Below are positions 5,700-13,601 of a stretch of DNA of 16,199 nucleotides, piece by piece. The notes under the pieces were generated by a model. It was not told the DNA's origin, made no database searches, and saw only the letters and a program-made list of their open reading frames with translations. Numbering within the stretch: position 1 is the first letter of the stretch; each line of letters opens with the position of its first letter. Position numbers and translations under genes: made by a program. Source of the DNA: JANLSO01 sp031362405 (GTDB taxonomy: Bacteria > Actinomycetota > Thermoleophilia > Miltoncostaeales > Miltoncostaeaceae); contig JANLSO010000193.1 of assembly GCA_031362405.1 (NCBI GenBank), forward strand, positions 1 to 16,199, written 5' to 3'.

Positions 5700-6959
5700 T
5701 CAGGCGTCGGCCCTCGTCAGCACCAGCGCCGCGTTGTGACCACCGAAACCAAACGCGTTGGAGATCGCGGCCGAGAAACCGGCGTCGCGGGCAACGGACA
5801 GCACGTGATCGACTCCGCCGCAGTCGGGATCGAGTATTCCCACGTTGATCGTCGGGGGGACGCGGCCGTCACGAAGCGCCAGCGCGGTGAATGCCGCCTC
5901 GACTCCGCCCGCGGCACCCAGGCAGTGCCCGGTCATCGACTTGGTCGAGCTGACCAGGCAGCGGGCAGCGGCCGCGTCGCCCAGCGCGAGGCGGATGACG
6001 CGCACCTCGTTGGGATCGCCCACCGGGGTGGATGTGGCGTGGGCGTTGACGTAGCCGATGTCCTCAGGGGCCACGCCGGCATCGGCAAGAGCCATCCGCA
6101 TAGCCCGCGCGGGAGCCTCGCCGGTCGGGTCGGGCTCGGTGAGGTGGTGGGCATCGCCTGACAGCCCGTACCCCGACAGCTCGGCGTAGATCGTCGCGCC
6201 CCGGCTTTGGGCGTGGGCGAGGTCTTCCAGCACGAGCACCGCGCCGGCCTCGCCCATCACGAAACCATCCCGGTCGGCGTCGAACGGACGACTCGCAGTG
6301 GCGGGATCATCGTTGCGCGTCGACAACGCCCGCATCGCGGCAAAAGCGGCGATGCCGATCTCGGTGACCGAGCATTCGGCACCGCCGGCAAGCATCACGT
6401 CGGCGCGGCCCAGACGGATCGCATCGGCCGCTTCGCCGATGGCGTGATTGCCCGATGAGCAGGCGCTGACCGTGCACAGCAGCGGGCCCTTCAGGCCCAG
6501 CTGCATCGACACCTGGGCAGCGGCCATGTTCGGGATCATCATCGGGATGAAGAGTGGAGACACCCGGTCGCTGCCACGCTCGAGCATGATCGTCGTCTGC
6601 TCGACGAACGTCGACAGACCCCCGATGCCGCTGCCGATGAAGGCGCCGATGCGGTCACCGAGTGCGCCCGACGCATCGATGCCGGCATCGTCGAACGCCA
6701 AACGTGCCGCGGCGACCGCGACCTGGCTGAACCGGTCCATCCGGCGGGCCGCACGGCGGTCCATGAAGTCGCCGGGATCGAAGTCGTCGATCTCACAACC
6801 GATCTGTACGCCCATATGTGAGGCGTCGAACGCCGAGATCGTGCTCGCGCCCGATTGACCGGCGAGCGCGTTGCGCCAGGTGTCCTGCCAGCCGATGCCG
6901 ATGGGAGTGACCATCCCGATGCCCGTGATCACCACACGGCGACCCGGGCGTTGATTCAT
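5700..6959 (-). CDS. fabF: Beta-ketoacyl-ACP synthase II
   Basis: FabF condenses malonyl-ACP with a growing acyl-ACP in the elongation step. From the ATG at 6959 the protein has 419 residues, close to the usual 410-415. The Cys-His-His triad is present: Cys167 in VSACSSGNHA, His307 in NAHATSTPVGD and His345 in KSMTGHCLGAAGG. The N-terminal VVITGIGMVTPIG strand is typical. A GTG at 6971, overlapping the fabG stop (GTGA) and adding four residues, is an equally possible start. The gene follows fabG with no acpP between them. The stop is followed by an eight-C run on the minus strand (5691-5698). Confidence 0.95.
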   Translation of the reverse strand: MNQRPGRRVVITGIGMVTPIGIGWQDTWRNALAGQSGASTISAFDASHMGVQIGCEIDDFDPGDFMDRRAARRMDRFSQVAVAAARLAFDDAGIDASGALGDRIGAFIGSGIGGLSTFVEQTTIMLERGSDRVSPLFIPMMIPNMAAAQVSMQLGLKGPLLCTVSACSSGNHAIGEAADAIRLGRADVMLAGGAECSVTEIGIAAFAAMRALSTRNDDPATASRPFDADRDGFVMGEAGAVLVLEDLAHAQSRGATIYAELSGYGLSGDAHHLTEPDPTGEAPARAMRMALADAGVAPEDIGYVNAHATSTPVGDPNEVRVIRLALGDAAAARCLVSSTKSMTGHCLGAAGGVEAAFTALALRDGRVPPTINVGILDPDCGGVDHVLSVARDAGFSAAISNAFGFGGHNAALVLTRADA

Positions 6960-6967
6960 CGGCTCGC

Positions 6968-7699
6968 TCACATCGCCAGCCCACCGTCGACCGGAAGCAC
7001 CGCCCCGGTGACAAACGCCGCCGCGGATGAGCACAGGAACGACACGACACCGGCGATGTCGCCGGGCTCACCGAGGCGGCCGAGCGGCGTGGCCGAGAGA
7101 ATCCCCGTGCGCTGGTCGTCTGACAGGCCGGAGGTCATGTCGGTCGAGATGTAGCCGGGGGCGACGGCGTTGACGCGCACTCCGCGCCCGCCCGCCTCGC
7201 GCGCCAGCGACTTCACCATGCCGACCATGCCGGCCTTGGAGGCGGCGTAGTTCGCCTGCCCGGCGTTACCCATGAGGCCGACGACCGATGAAACGGCCAC
7301 GATGCTCCCCGCGCGGCGTTTCAGCATTCCCCGCAGCGCGCCGCGAGCAACGTAGAACGCCCCGGTGAGGTTGGTGTCGATGACCGCGTTCCAATCGTCG
7401 GCCGACATCCGCACAAAAAGGCCGTCGCGGGTGATCCCCGCGTTCAGGACCACCGCATCGAGAGGGCCGAGCGCCTCCTCGCAACGTTCAACGAGGCCCG
7501 CCGCCTCGGCCTCGACCGCGACGTCGCCGCCACGGGCGACGGCGCGTCGGCCGATCGCCTCGATCTGAGCGACCACGGCCTCGGCCGCACTGGCATCGTG
7601 GGCGTATCCGACCGCGACGTCGAAGCCGTCGTTGGCCAGAGAGAGGGCGCAGGCGGCACCGATTCCACGGCTTGCGCCGGTGACCAGAGCAACGCTCAT
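6968..7699 (-). CDS. fabG: 3-oxoacyl-ACP reductase
   Basis: FabG reduces 3-ketoacyl-ACP to 3-hydroxyacyl-ACP with NADPH. The 243-residue short-chain dehydrogenase has the Rossmann motif TGASRGIG at residues 7-14, NAG at 86-88 and the catalytic Ser138, Tyr151 and Lys155, numbered as in E. coli FabG. The C-terminus ends in the usual AVLPVDGGLAM. The ATG overlaps the fabD stop (ATGA). The stop abuts or overlaps the fabF start, so the genes are tightly coupled. Confidence 0.96.
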   Translation of the reverse strand: MSVALVTGASRGIGAACALSLANDGFDVAVGYAHDASAAEAVVAQIEAIGRRAVARGGDVAVEAEAAGLVERCEEALGPLDAVVLNAGITRDGLFVRMSADDWNAVIDTNLTGAFYVARGALRGMLKRRAGSIVAVSSVVGLMGNAGQANYAASKAGMVGMVKSLAREAGGRGVRVNAVAPGYISTDMTSGLSDDQRTGILSATPLGRLGEPGDIAGVVSFLCSSAAAFVTGAVLPVDGGLAM

Positions 7700-8598
7700 G
7701 CCACGAGCGCGGTGAGGTCGGCGAGGGTACCGATCTGAACGGACACGGCGTCGCGGTTTACACGCTTCACCAGGCCCGAAAGGACGCGACCCGGGCCAAG
7801 CTCGATAAACCGCGTGGCGCCGCGGACCAGAGCCTCCTCGACGGCGGCGCCGAAACGCACCGGTGCGGTGAGTTGCGCCAGAAGGACCTCCTGAAGGCGT
7901 GTCGCCGGCTCGATGGCGCAGGTCGTGCTCGACAAGAACGGAGGGTCTGGTGCCATGGGAGCCCAGGCCGCAAGAGCGGGCGCCAGGCGCGCCGCGGCCG
8001 GCTGCATGAGGGGTGAGTGAAACGAACCGGCGATCTGCAGGCGGGCGGCTTTCGCTCCGCGGTCGCCGACAATGTGAAGGAGTCGATCGACGCCCTCGAG
8101 GGTTCCTGAGACCACCACCTGGCCCGGGCAGTTGTAGTTCGCCGGCCAGACGTCTCCGGCCTCGGCGCACAGCGCGTCGGCTTCGTCATCAGAGCTTCCG
8201 AGAAGGGCGGCCATCGCGCCGGGTCGGGCGATCGCGGCCTCCTGCATTGCCGCCCCACGCTCGGAGACCAGGCGCATCGCATCGGCGAAGCTGATGGCCC
8301 CGGCCGCTACGAGAGCCGAGTATTCGCCGAGGGAATGGCCCATGACGAGTTCGGCGCTCTGGCCGTGCTCGCGGGCCACCCGCCACGCGGCGACCGAGGT
8401 GGCAACGAGCGCCGGCTGGCAGATGTCGGTTTGGGTGAGCCGCTCGGACGGGCCGGTGAAGCAAATCTCCGAGAGTGGGTAGCCGAGAACATCGTCCGCC
8501 TCCTCGAAGACCTCGCGTGCCGAGACGAACGCGCGAGCGAGCTCGGAGCCCATGCCCACCGACTGGGCGCCTTGGCCGGGAAACATGAAGACGTTCAT
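7696..8598 (-). CDS. fabD: Malonyl-CoA:ACP transacylase
   Basis: FabD transfers malonate from CoA to acyl carrier protein, supplying FabH and FabF. The 300-residue protein shows FPGQGAQ at 6-12, the nucleophile elbow GHSLGE with Ser89, the substrate-binding Arg114 in VSERG and the catalytic His194 in GSFHSPLM. Length and spacing match the family. The ATG overlaps the fabH stop, and the stop overlaps the fabG ATG. Confidence 0.96.
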   Translation of the reverse strand: MNVFMFPGQGAQSVGMGSELARAFVSAREVFEEADDVLGYPLSEICFTGPSERLTQTDICQPALVATSVAAWRVAREHGQSAELVMGHSLGEYSALVAAGAISFADAMRLVSERGAAMQEAAIARPGAMAALLGSSDDEADALCAEAGDVWPANYNCPGQVVVSGTLEGVDRLLHIVGDRGAKAARLQIAGSFHSPLMQPAAARLAPALAAWAPMAPDPPFLSSTTCAIEPATRLQEVLLAQLTAPVRFGAAVEEALVRGATRFIELGPGRVLSGLVKRVNRDAVSVQIGTLADLTALVA

Positions 8599-9629
8599 GC
8601 GGCCTTCGTTGCCACAATCGGCTCGTACCGCACCAGTGCGGAACCCCAGGTCAGGCCGGCTCCGAAGCCGACCAGCAGCATCAGGTCACCGGGCTTCAGG
8701 TAACCCTGATCCCGAGCCTCCACCATCGCCAGCGGAATCGATGCGGAGCTGGTGTTGCCGTAGCGATCGAGGTTGTTGAAGACCTTCGACTCGTCGATGC
8801 CGAGCCGTTTCACCGCGTGATCGATGATGCGCTGGTTCGCCTGATGGGCAATGAGCAGGTCGACCTCGCCGATGTCCATTTCGAGACTCTCCAGAAGGCG
8901 CGTCGCCGACTCTTCCATTACGCGTGTCGCGAAACGAAAGACCTCGCGCCCGTTCATCTGCAGGTACGCGTCCGCACGCTCAAATGGCGCCCACGGCGGG
9001 TGACGGGTGCCTCCGACCGGGAGAATCAACTGGTCGCACCCGCTGCCGTCGGCCCCGAGCTCGAAGCCCAAAAGGCCTCCGGTGGTCTCCTCATCGCCAC
9101 GCACCAAAAGCGCGCCGGCGGCGGCGTCGCCAAAGAGAATGCACGTGGCGCGATCCGTGGGATCGGTGACGCGCGTCATCGTTTCCGCCCCGACGATGAG
9201 CACGTTGTGGGCAAGGCCCGACTCGATCAGCCCGGTGCCCTGCGCCAGGCCGTAGACGAAGCCACTGCAGGCGGCCTGGAGATCGAATGCCGCCGCCGCG
9301 TGGGCGCCGATCGCGTTGGCGGTGATTGCCGCGACCGACGGGAAGAGATGATCCGGCGTGCAGGTGGGCACGATCAGGACATCGAGGTCGGCGGCGTCGA
9401 CGCCGGCGTCGGCAAGGATCGCGCGGGCGGCGGCGGTCGCCAGATCACTCGTGGCCTGGTCGTCGGGCGCGACACGCCGTTCGCGGATTCCGGTGCGGCT
9501 GAAGATCCACTCGTCGGTCGTGTCGACGATCTTCTCGAGATCGGCGTTGGTCAGGACGCGCTCAGGCACGTGTGCGCCCATCGCGGCGAGGCGGGCGCGC
9601 CCACGGACCCCGTTGCGGACGGCAATCAT
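8595..9629 (-). CDS. fabH: Beta-ketoacyl-ACP synthase III
   Basis: FabH starts fatty acid chains by condensing an acyl-CoA primer with malonyl-ACP. The 344-residue protein has the thiolase-fold catalytic triad Cys121 (QAACSGFVYG), His262 (IAHQANQRI) and Asn292 (YGNTSSASIP). The N-terminal DEWIFSRTGIRERR segment is typical. Primer choice, straight or branched, cannot be told from this alone. The ATG overlaps the fabZ stop (ATGA). Confidence 0.96.
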   Translation of the reverse strand: MIAVRNGVRGRARLAAMGAHVPERVLTNADLEKIVDTTDEWIFSRTGIRERRVAPDDQATSDLATAAARAILADAGVDAADLDVLIVPTCTPDHLFPSVAAITANAIGAHAAAAFDLQAACSGFVYGLAQGTGLIESGLAHNVLIVGAETMTRVTDPTDRATCILFGDAAAGALLVRGDEETTGGLLGFELGADGSGCDQLILPVGGTRHPPWAPFERADAYLQMNGREVFRFATRVMEESATRLLESLEMDIGEVDLLIAHQANQRIIDHAVKRLGIDESKVFNNLDRYGNTSSASIPLAMVEARDQGYLKPGDLMLLVGFGAGLTWGSALVRYEPIVATKAA

Positions 9630-10063
9630 TCATCGACCTCCTGCTCGACCAAGGCGAAGGTGATCTGCGCCTCGGCGGCGACGGCATCGCCCACACGGGC
9701 GACGCCCTCTCCACGACCGATCGGCCCCCGGACGCGTGTCAGATGCGTCTCGAGGTCGAGCACGTCGCCGGGGAGCACGGGGCGTCGAAAGCGCACCCGA
9801 TCGATCCCGGCGAACATCGCCAGTTTGCCGTGGTTGTCGGGGTTGCTCATCGCCGCGAGCGCACCGGTTTGGGCCAGCGCCTCGACGATCAGAACCCCTG
9901 GCGTGATGGGGTTGCCCGGGAAATGGCCTGCATAGAACCACAAATCTCCGCGCAGCCGCCAACGTGCGCGGGCCGAGACGCCGGGCTCGAGGGCGACGAT
10001 CTCGTCGACGAAGAGAAATGGCTCGCGATGAGGGAGCAGGTCTTTGGGATCAGGAAAGGGCAC
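9626..10063 (-). CDS. fabZ: 3-hydroxyacyl-ACP dehydratase
   Basis: FabZ dehydrates 3-hydroxyacyl-ACP to the trans-2-enoyl form. The 145-residue hot-dog-fold protein begins with LLPHREPFLFVDEI and carries the catalytic pair His47 and Glu61 in AGHFPGNPITPGVLIVEALAQ, with the same 14-residue spacing as E. coli His54/Glu68. The frame is open far upstream, but family similarity begins just after the GTG at 10063, which has GGGGACGG before it as ribosome binding site. Several open-frame residues upstream lack a start codon. It is the first gene of the operon, facing away from the NfeD gene. Confidence 0.93.
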   Translation of the reverse strand: MPFPDPKDLLPHREPFLFVDEIVALEPGVSARARWRLRGDLWFYAGHFPGNPITPGVLIVEALAQTGALAAMSNPDNHGKLAMFAGIDRVRFRRPVLPGDVLDLETHLTRVRGPIGRGEGVARVGDAVAAEAQITFALVEQEVDE

Positions 10064-10075
10064 GTTCCGTCCCCG

Positions 10076-10100
10076 ATGGTAGTGAACGCGTCGGCGCGTT
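10076..10100 (-). promoter_or_regulatory. Candidate fab operon promoter with a 16-bp operator-like palindrome
   Basis: On the minus strand TACCAT (10076-10081) fits TANNNT and ends 12 bases before the fabZ GTG. Just upstream is a perfect inverted repeat AACGCG-TCGG-CGCGTT (10085-10100), which would lie in the spacer between -10 and -35, a classic position for a repressor site. It also lies about 40 bases upstream of the divergent NfeD gene, so one regulator could act on both. No -35 box stands out. The regulator is unknown. Confidence 0.4.
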
Positions 10101-10141
10101 ATCGATCGAGGCGGTCGTCGCGGGGTGCGATCCTGGCAAGG

Positions 10142-11392
10142 ATGATGCGGATCGTGTCGATGTTTGCGATGTTCATGCTGGCCGGGGCGGTCACCGCGCC
10201 GTCGGCCGGCGCCGCGAGCGCCCGTGTCGTGACGCTCCGCGGGCAGATCGACGTGGTCGACGCGCGGTTCCTCCACGAGCAGCTCGCACAGGCCCAGAGC
10301 GAACCGCTGTTCGTCGTGGCCCTCGACTCCGACGGGGGGACCGTCACCGCGATTCGACGGATCGCCGACGACATCCGTAACGCCCAGGTGCCGGTGATCG
10401 TGTGGATTGGCCCCGACGGTGCGAAGGCACGCGCGACCGCGCTGGTGATCGCCGCGGCCGCCGATGGTCTCGCCCTCGCTCCCACCGCAACGATCGGTGG
10501 AGGCGACGGGATCCTGCGTTCTGGCGGGGATCGTCTCGGGACGAACGACGTCCGCGAGATTCGTGCCCGGGTCGCGGCGACGGCCGTCGATCGGTTCCTG
10601 GGTGGCACGCCGCAACTGTCGGGGCGTGAAGCATTCGCGAATCGGATCGCGCTGGTCACCGCCGAGAGCCCCGGCCAACTGCTCGAGCGGATCGATGGGC
10701 GCACAGCACGTGACGGCACTCGTCTGCGCACCGAAGGAGTGAGCGCTCGCGCGCAGGCTCCGTCGCAGACGCTGCAGCTCATCGGCCTGATCGCCCATCC
10801 GACGCTCATCGCGGCGCTCCTGATCATCGGGGTTGTCGCGCTTACCTACGAAATCGTCGGATCGGGATCGCTGTTCCCGGGAATCGCGCTGTCGGGGGCC
10901 GCGCTGGGCGTCGCGGTGGTCGGCCTGACCGTGTTGCCGTTCGCGTGGTCGGGCCTGGGCGTAATGGCCGTCGGCATCGGATTGCTCGTCGTCGAGCTAC
11001 GCCGGCCGTCGCGTGGCCTGGCTGCGAGTGCCGGTGCGGTGCTGGTGGTCGTGGGCAGCTCCGTGGCGTTCGGTGCCGGAGATCCGGCCCTGGAGCCGTC
11101 GGTGTTCGTGACCGGTCCGGTGGCGGCCATCTCGGCCCTGGGTGTTGTGCTGACCGGTCGCGCCACCGCGGCGGCGGGTCAGCAACCGCTGGCCGTCGGC
11201 GTGACGACCCTGATCGGCCGGGGTGGGAAGGTCCAGGTCGCCGAAGGTGGTATCTCCCGTGTGATGATTGACGGAGAACGGTGGGCGGTCGTCGATGTGG
11301 CGGGGCGCCCGTTGGCGCCGGGTACCGAAGTGCGCGTCGTTCGTGTTCGCACGGACGATCTGACGCTCGAGGTTCGCGTACACAAGGAGTAG
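10142..11392 (+). CDS. NfeD-family membrane protein with degenerate protease domain
   Basis: This is a 416-residue long-form NfeD protein. A signal peptide (about residues 1-26) leads to a ClpP/SppA-like domain (28-205), then about four or five membrane helices between 210 and 340, and a C-terminal OB-fold NfeD domain (about 350-412). Long NfeD proteins are membrane serine proteases that act on the neighbouring stomatin, using a Ser-Lys pair (Ser97 and Lys138 in Pyrococcus PH1510). Here the Ser position in the usual ASAG reads RATA (Ala98), and the Lys position aligns with Leu132 in RLGTND, so it is probably inactive as a protease. The stomatin gene follows five bases after the stop. The start is uncertain: ATG at 10142 or 10145 keeps an Arg before the signal core, while GTG 10154 is better spaced from AAGG. 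Confidence 0.85.
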   Translation: MMRIVSMFAMFMLAGAVTAPSAGAASARVVTLRGQIDVVDARFLHEQLAQAQSEPLFVVALDSDGGTVTAIRRIADDIRNAQVPVIVWIGPDGAKARATALVIAAAADGLALAPTATIGGGDGILRSGGDRLGTNDVREIRARVAATAVDRFLGGTPQLSGREAFANRIALVTAESPGQLLERIDGRTARDGTRLRTEGVSARAQAPSQTLQLIGLIAHPTLIAALLIIGVVALTYEIVGSGSLFPGIALSGAALGVAVVGLTVLPFAWSGLGVMAVGIGLLVVELRRPSRGLAASAGAVLVVVGSSVAFGAGDPALEPSVFVTGPVAAISALGVVLTGRATAAAGQQPLAVGVTTLIGRGGKVQVAEGGISRVMIDGERWAVVDVAGRPLAPGTEVRVVRVRTDDLTLEVRVHKE

Positions 11393-11397
11393 TCGGT

Positions 11398-12225
11398 ATG
11401 GGTGTTCTCGTGGTCGTGCTGGTTCTGCTCGTTTTGGTGCTCGTCTTCTTGTCGAGCGCCGTCACCGTCGCTAAAGAGTACGAGCGGGGCGTCGTGTTCC
11501 GGCTGGGCCGGCTGATCGAGATCAAGGGCCCGGGGCTCTTCATCGTGATTCCCTTCGTCGACAGCGTCGTCAAGGTCGACCTGCGGACGATCACCCTGAA
11601 CGTGCCGCCTCAGGAGGTCATCACCCGCGACAACGTGACCATCAAGGTGAACGCGGTCGCGTACTTTCGGGTCGTCGAGCCGAAAAAGGCGATCGTCCAA
11701 GTGGAGAATTTTCTGGTCGCGACGTCGCAGATCGCCCAGACGACCCTTCGTAGCGTGCTCGGCCAGGTCGATCTCGACCACCTGCTGTCAGAGCGCGACG
11801 CCATCAACGAACGCCTCAAGACCATCATCGACACCCAGACGGCTCCCTGGGGAGTCAACGTCTCCGCCGTCGAGGTCAAAGACGTCGAGCTGCCGCAGCA
11901 GATGCAGCGCGCCCTGGCGCGCCAGGCCGAGGCCGAACGTGAGCGCCGCGCGAAGATCATCGCCGCCGCGGGCGAGTTCGAGGCCTCGGAGAAGCTGTCT
12001 CAGGCGGCACGGGTCATCGCCTCCGAGCCGATCGCCCTGCAGTTGAGGTACCTGCAGACGATCGCCGAGGTCGGAAACTCCGAGAATACGAGCACGTTGA
12101 TCGTGCCGTTCCCCACCGAGATGCTGAGTTTCCTCAGCGCCGTCGGTGGTGGAAGCGGTGGCCAGAGCGGGAACGGTGCGAGCGGCGGGGCACGTCCGCC
12201 CCTGCCTCCTGCGAGTACGGAATAG
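11398..12225 (+). CDS. Stomatin/prohibitin-type SPFH (Band 7) protein
   Basis: The 275-residue protein has one N-terminal membrane helix (3-22), then an SPFH domain (about 25-180) with KEYERGVVFRLGRL, GPGLFIVIPFVD and VDLRTITLNVPPQEVITRDN, and a helical coiled-coil region (about 165-225). A Gly/Pro-rich tail follows (250-275). Such proteins oligomerise on the membrane and organise microdomains. Pairing with NfeD is an established gene arrangement. The hydrophobic segment STLIVPFPTEMLSFL at 232-246 corresponds to the C-terminal hydrophobic region that NfeD proteases cut in archaeal stomatin. AAGGAG at 11384-11389, eight bases before the ATG, is a strong ribosome binding site. Its stop overlaps the ribosome binding site of ku. 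Confidence 0.95.
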   Translation: MGVLVVVLVLLVLVLVFLSSAVTVAKEYERGVVFRLGRLIEIKGPGLFIVIPFVDSVVKVDLRTITLNVPPQEVITRDNVTIKVNAVAYFRVVEPKKAIVQVENFLVATSQIAQTTLRSVLGQVDLDHLLSERDAINERLKTIIDTQTAPWGVNVSAVEVKDVELPQQMQRALARQAEAERERRAKIIAAAGEFEASEKLSQAARVIASEPIALQLRYLQTIAEVGNSENTSTLIVPFPTEMLSFLSAVGGGSGGQSGNGASGGARPPLPPASTE

Positions 12226-12233
12226 GAGCGATC

Positions 12234-13052
12234 ATGAGGGCCATCTGGAAGGGCTTCATCAGTTTCGGACTGGTCACGATCCCCGTGAATGTGGGGATCG
12301 CCCAACAACGCGACGACCCGAGCTTTCGCACGCTCGTCAGGTCATCGATGCGCCCGGTCAAGCAGAAGCGCGTCGACCCCGACGCCGGAGTCGAGGTCCC
12401 CGCCGAAGACACGGTCCGGGGGTTTGAGGTGTCCAAGGGCCGATACGTGATCGTCGAAGACGACGAGCTCGAGCGCTTCGCCGCCCGGCAGGAGAAAACC
12501 GTTCAAATCCTCCATTTCGTCGCGCTGGAAGAGATCGACCCGGTCTACTTCGAGAAGGCCTACTGGCTCGAGCCCCAAGAACGCGCCGAGCGGCCGTACG
12601 CCCTGCTCGCCGAGGCGATGGCACGCTCCGGCCGCGCCGCATTGGGCCGGTTCGTGCTGTCGACCAAGGAGCACCTGGTTCTGGTGCGGGCCATCGACGG
12701 TGTGCTGGCCCTGCAAACGCTTTACTACCCCGAGGACGTCCGCATGGCGGTGCGCGAAGAAGTCTCCGCGCGCCTTGACGGGATCGAGGTCGTCCCCGCC
12801 GAGTTGGAGATGGCCGAGCAACTCGTGGCGGGCCTGACCCGCCCATTCGATCCCGAGGCGTACCCGAACGAAACGCGCCGGGCGATCCTCGCGATGCTCG
12901 ATGCCAAGGCCGATGGCCAGGTGATCGAAGCTCCGCAGATGGGCGGAGAGCCGGCACCCGTGGTCGACCTGATGGCGGCCCTGAAAGCATCGATCGCGGC
13001 GACGCAGGCAGCAGCGTCCGAACCGGAATCGCAGGAGCGTAAAGCGTCCTGA
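12234..13052 (+). CDS. ku: Ku, non-homologous end-joining DNA-end-binding protein
   Basis: The 272-residue protein begins MRAIWKGFISFGLVTIPVNV, the hallmark of bacterial Ku. It has the further conserved blocks KGRYVIVEDDELE, LEEIDPVYFEKAYWLEP and GRFVLSTKEHLVLVR. It homodimerises as a ring on broken DNA ends and recruits ligase LigD. The tail after VVDLMAALKAS is short and only weakly basic, so it is a minimal Ku without the long lysine-rich extension. The usual Cys residues near residue 45-55 are absent. AGGAG at 12224-12228 overlaps the stomatin stop and lies five bases before the ATG, so Ku is likely translated from the NfeD-stomatin transcript. No ligD is in the window. Confidence 0.95.
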   Translation: MRAIWKGFISFGLVTIPVNVGIAQQRDDPSFRTLVRSSMRPVKQKRVDPDAGVEVPAEDTVRGFEVSKGRYVIVEDDELERFAARQEKTVQILHFVALEEIDPVYFEKAYWLEPQERAERPYALLAEAMARSGRAALGRFVLSTKEHLVLVRAIDGVLALQTLYYPEDVRMAVREEVSARLDGIEVVPAELEMAEQLVAGLTRPFDPEAYPNETRRAILAMLDAKADGQVIEAPQMGGEPAPVVDLMAALKASIAATQAAASEPESQERKAS

Positions 13053-13129
13053 CGATAGGACCGGCTTTGATGAAGTTCGTACAACCCGCCCATGGCGCGC
13101 CCACGACCCGCCTGATTGTGTGCCGAGCC

Positions 13130-13555
13130 ATGAACATCACTCAGAAACATCCAAAACAGGTGCTCCCTGCGATGGCATGTCTCGTCGTCGCCCTCGCGAT
13201 CGGCGGCGCGGCCGGTGCGAGCGCCACCACCCTGCACGCCTCGGCGCGCGCGCCGTTGTCGCTGACGGCGCTGAAGGTCACCCCGGCCTCCGCAGCGGTG
13301 GCCCAGCGCGTCGCCGTCAGCTTTCGCCTGAACCGCGCCGGACGGGTCAGCGTGCTGATCCGCTCCGCCCGCACCGGCAAGGCCGCAGGGGCCTACCCGG
13401 TCACCGGGGTCACGGGCCGCAACCGCGTCGCCCTGATCGGCTCCGGCGCACTTCGCGCCAAACTGAAGGCGGGCACTTACCTCGTCAGCGCAAACGGCGG
13501 CCGCCAGGCCCAGTACGGCGACGTTCCCACCGTGAACCTGACCATTCGCAGGTAG
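13130..13555 (+). CDS. Small secreted beta-sandwich protein
   Basis: From ATG 13130 the product has 141 residues. It has a signal peptide (basic n-region to residue 10, hydrophobic core VLPAMACLVVALAIGGAAG, probable cleavage after ASA), then about 110 residues of alternating strands. Segments such as VAVSFRLNRAGRVSVLIRS, GRNRVALIG and LKAGTYLVSA match the repetitive Ig/FlgD-like beta-sandwich modules common in secreted proteins of Thermoleophilia. The function is unknown. An in-frame ATG at 13070 has a better ribosome binding site (AGGA at 13057-13060) but would put 20 extra residues before the signal peptide. It lies after ku on the same strand, and a strong hairpin follows 12 bases after its stop. 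Confidence 0.7.
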   Translation: MNITQKHPKQVLPAMACLVVALAIGGAAGASATTLHASARAPLSLTALKVTPASAAVAQRVAVSFRLNRAGRVSVLIRSARTGKAAGAYPVTGVTGRNRVALIGSGALRAKLKAGTYLVSANGGRQAQYGDVPTVNLTIRR

Positions 13556-13567
13556 CGAGTGCCCGAC

Positions 13568-13599
13568 GCGGCGGGCGAACCCTTCGGTTCGTCCGCCGC
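13568..13599. terminator. Long hairpin between convergent genes
   Basis: The left arm GCGGCGGGCGAACC (13568-13581) pairs over 14 positions with the right arm (13586-13599), with one G-T wobble and a CTTC loop. It lies between the stop of the secreted protein (13555) and the stop of gyrA (13602), so it can serve both convergent transcripts. No T-run follows on either strand, so termination would be of the GC-hairpin type often seen in high-GC actinobacteria. Confidence 0.65.
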
Positions 13600-13601
13600 G
13601 G

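Noticed and set aside
13070..13129. Longer start for the secreted protein at 13070
   Set aside because: The ribosome binding site is better, but it would place 20 polar residues before an otherwise normal signal peptide; kept as an alternative only.
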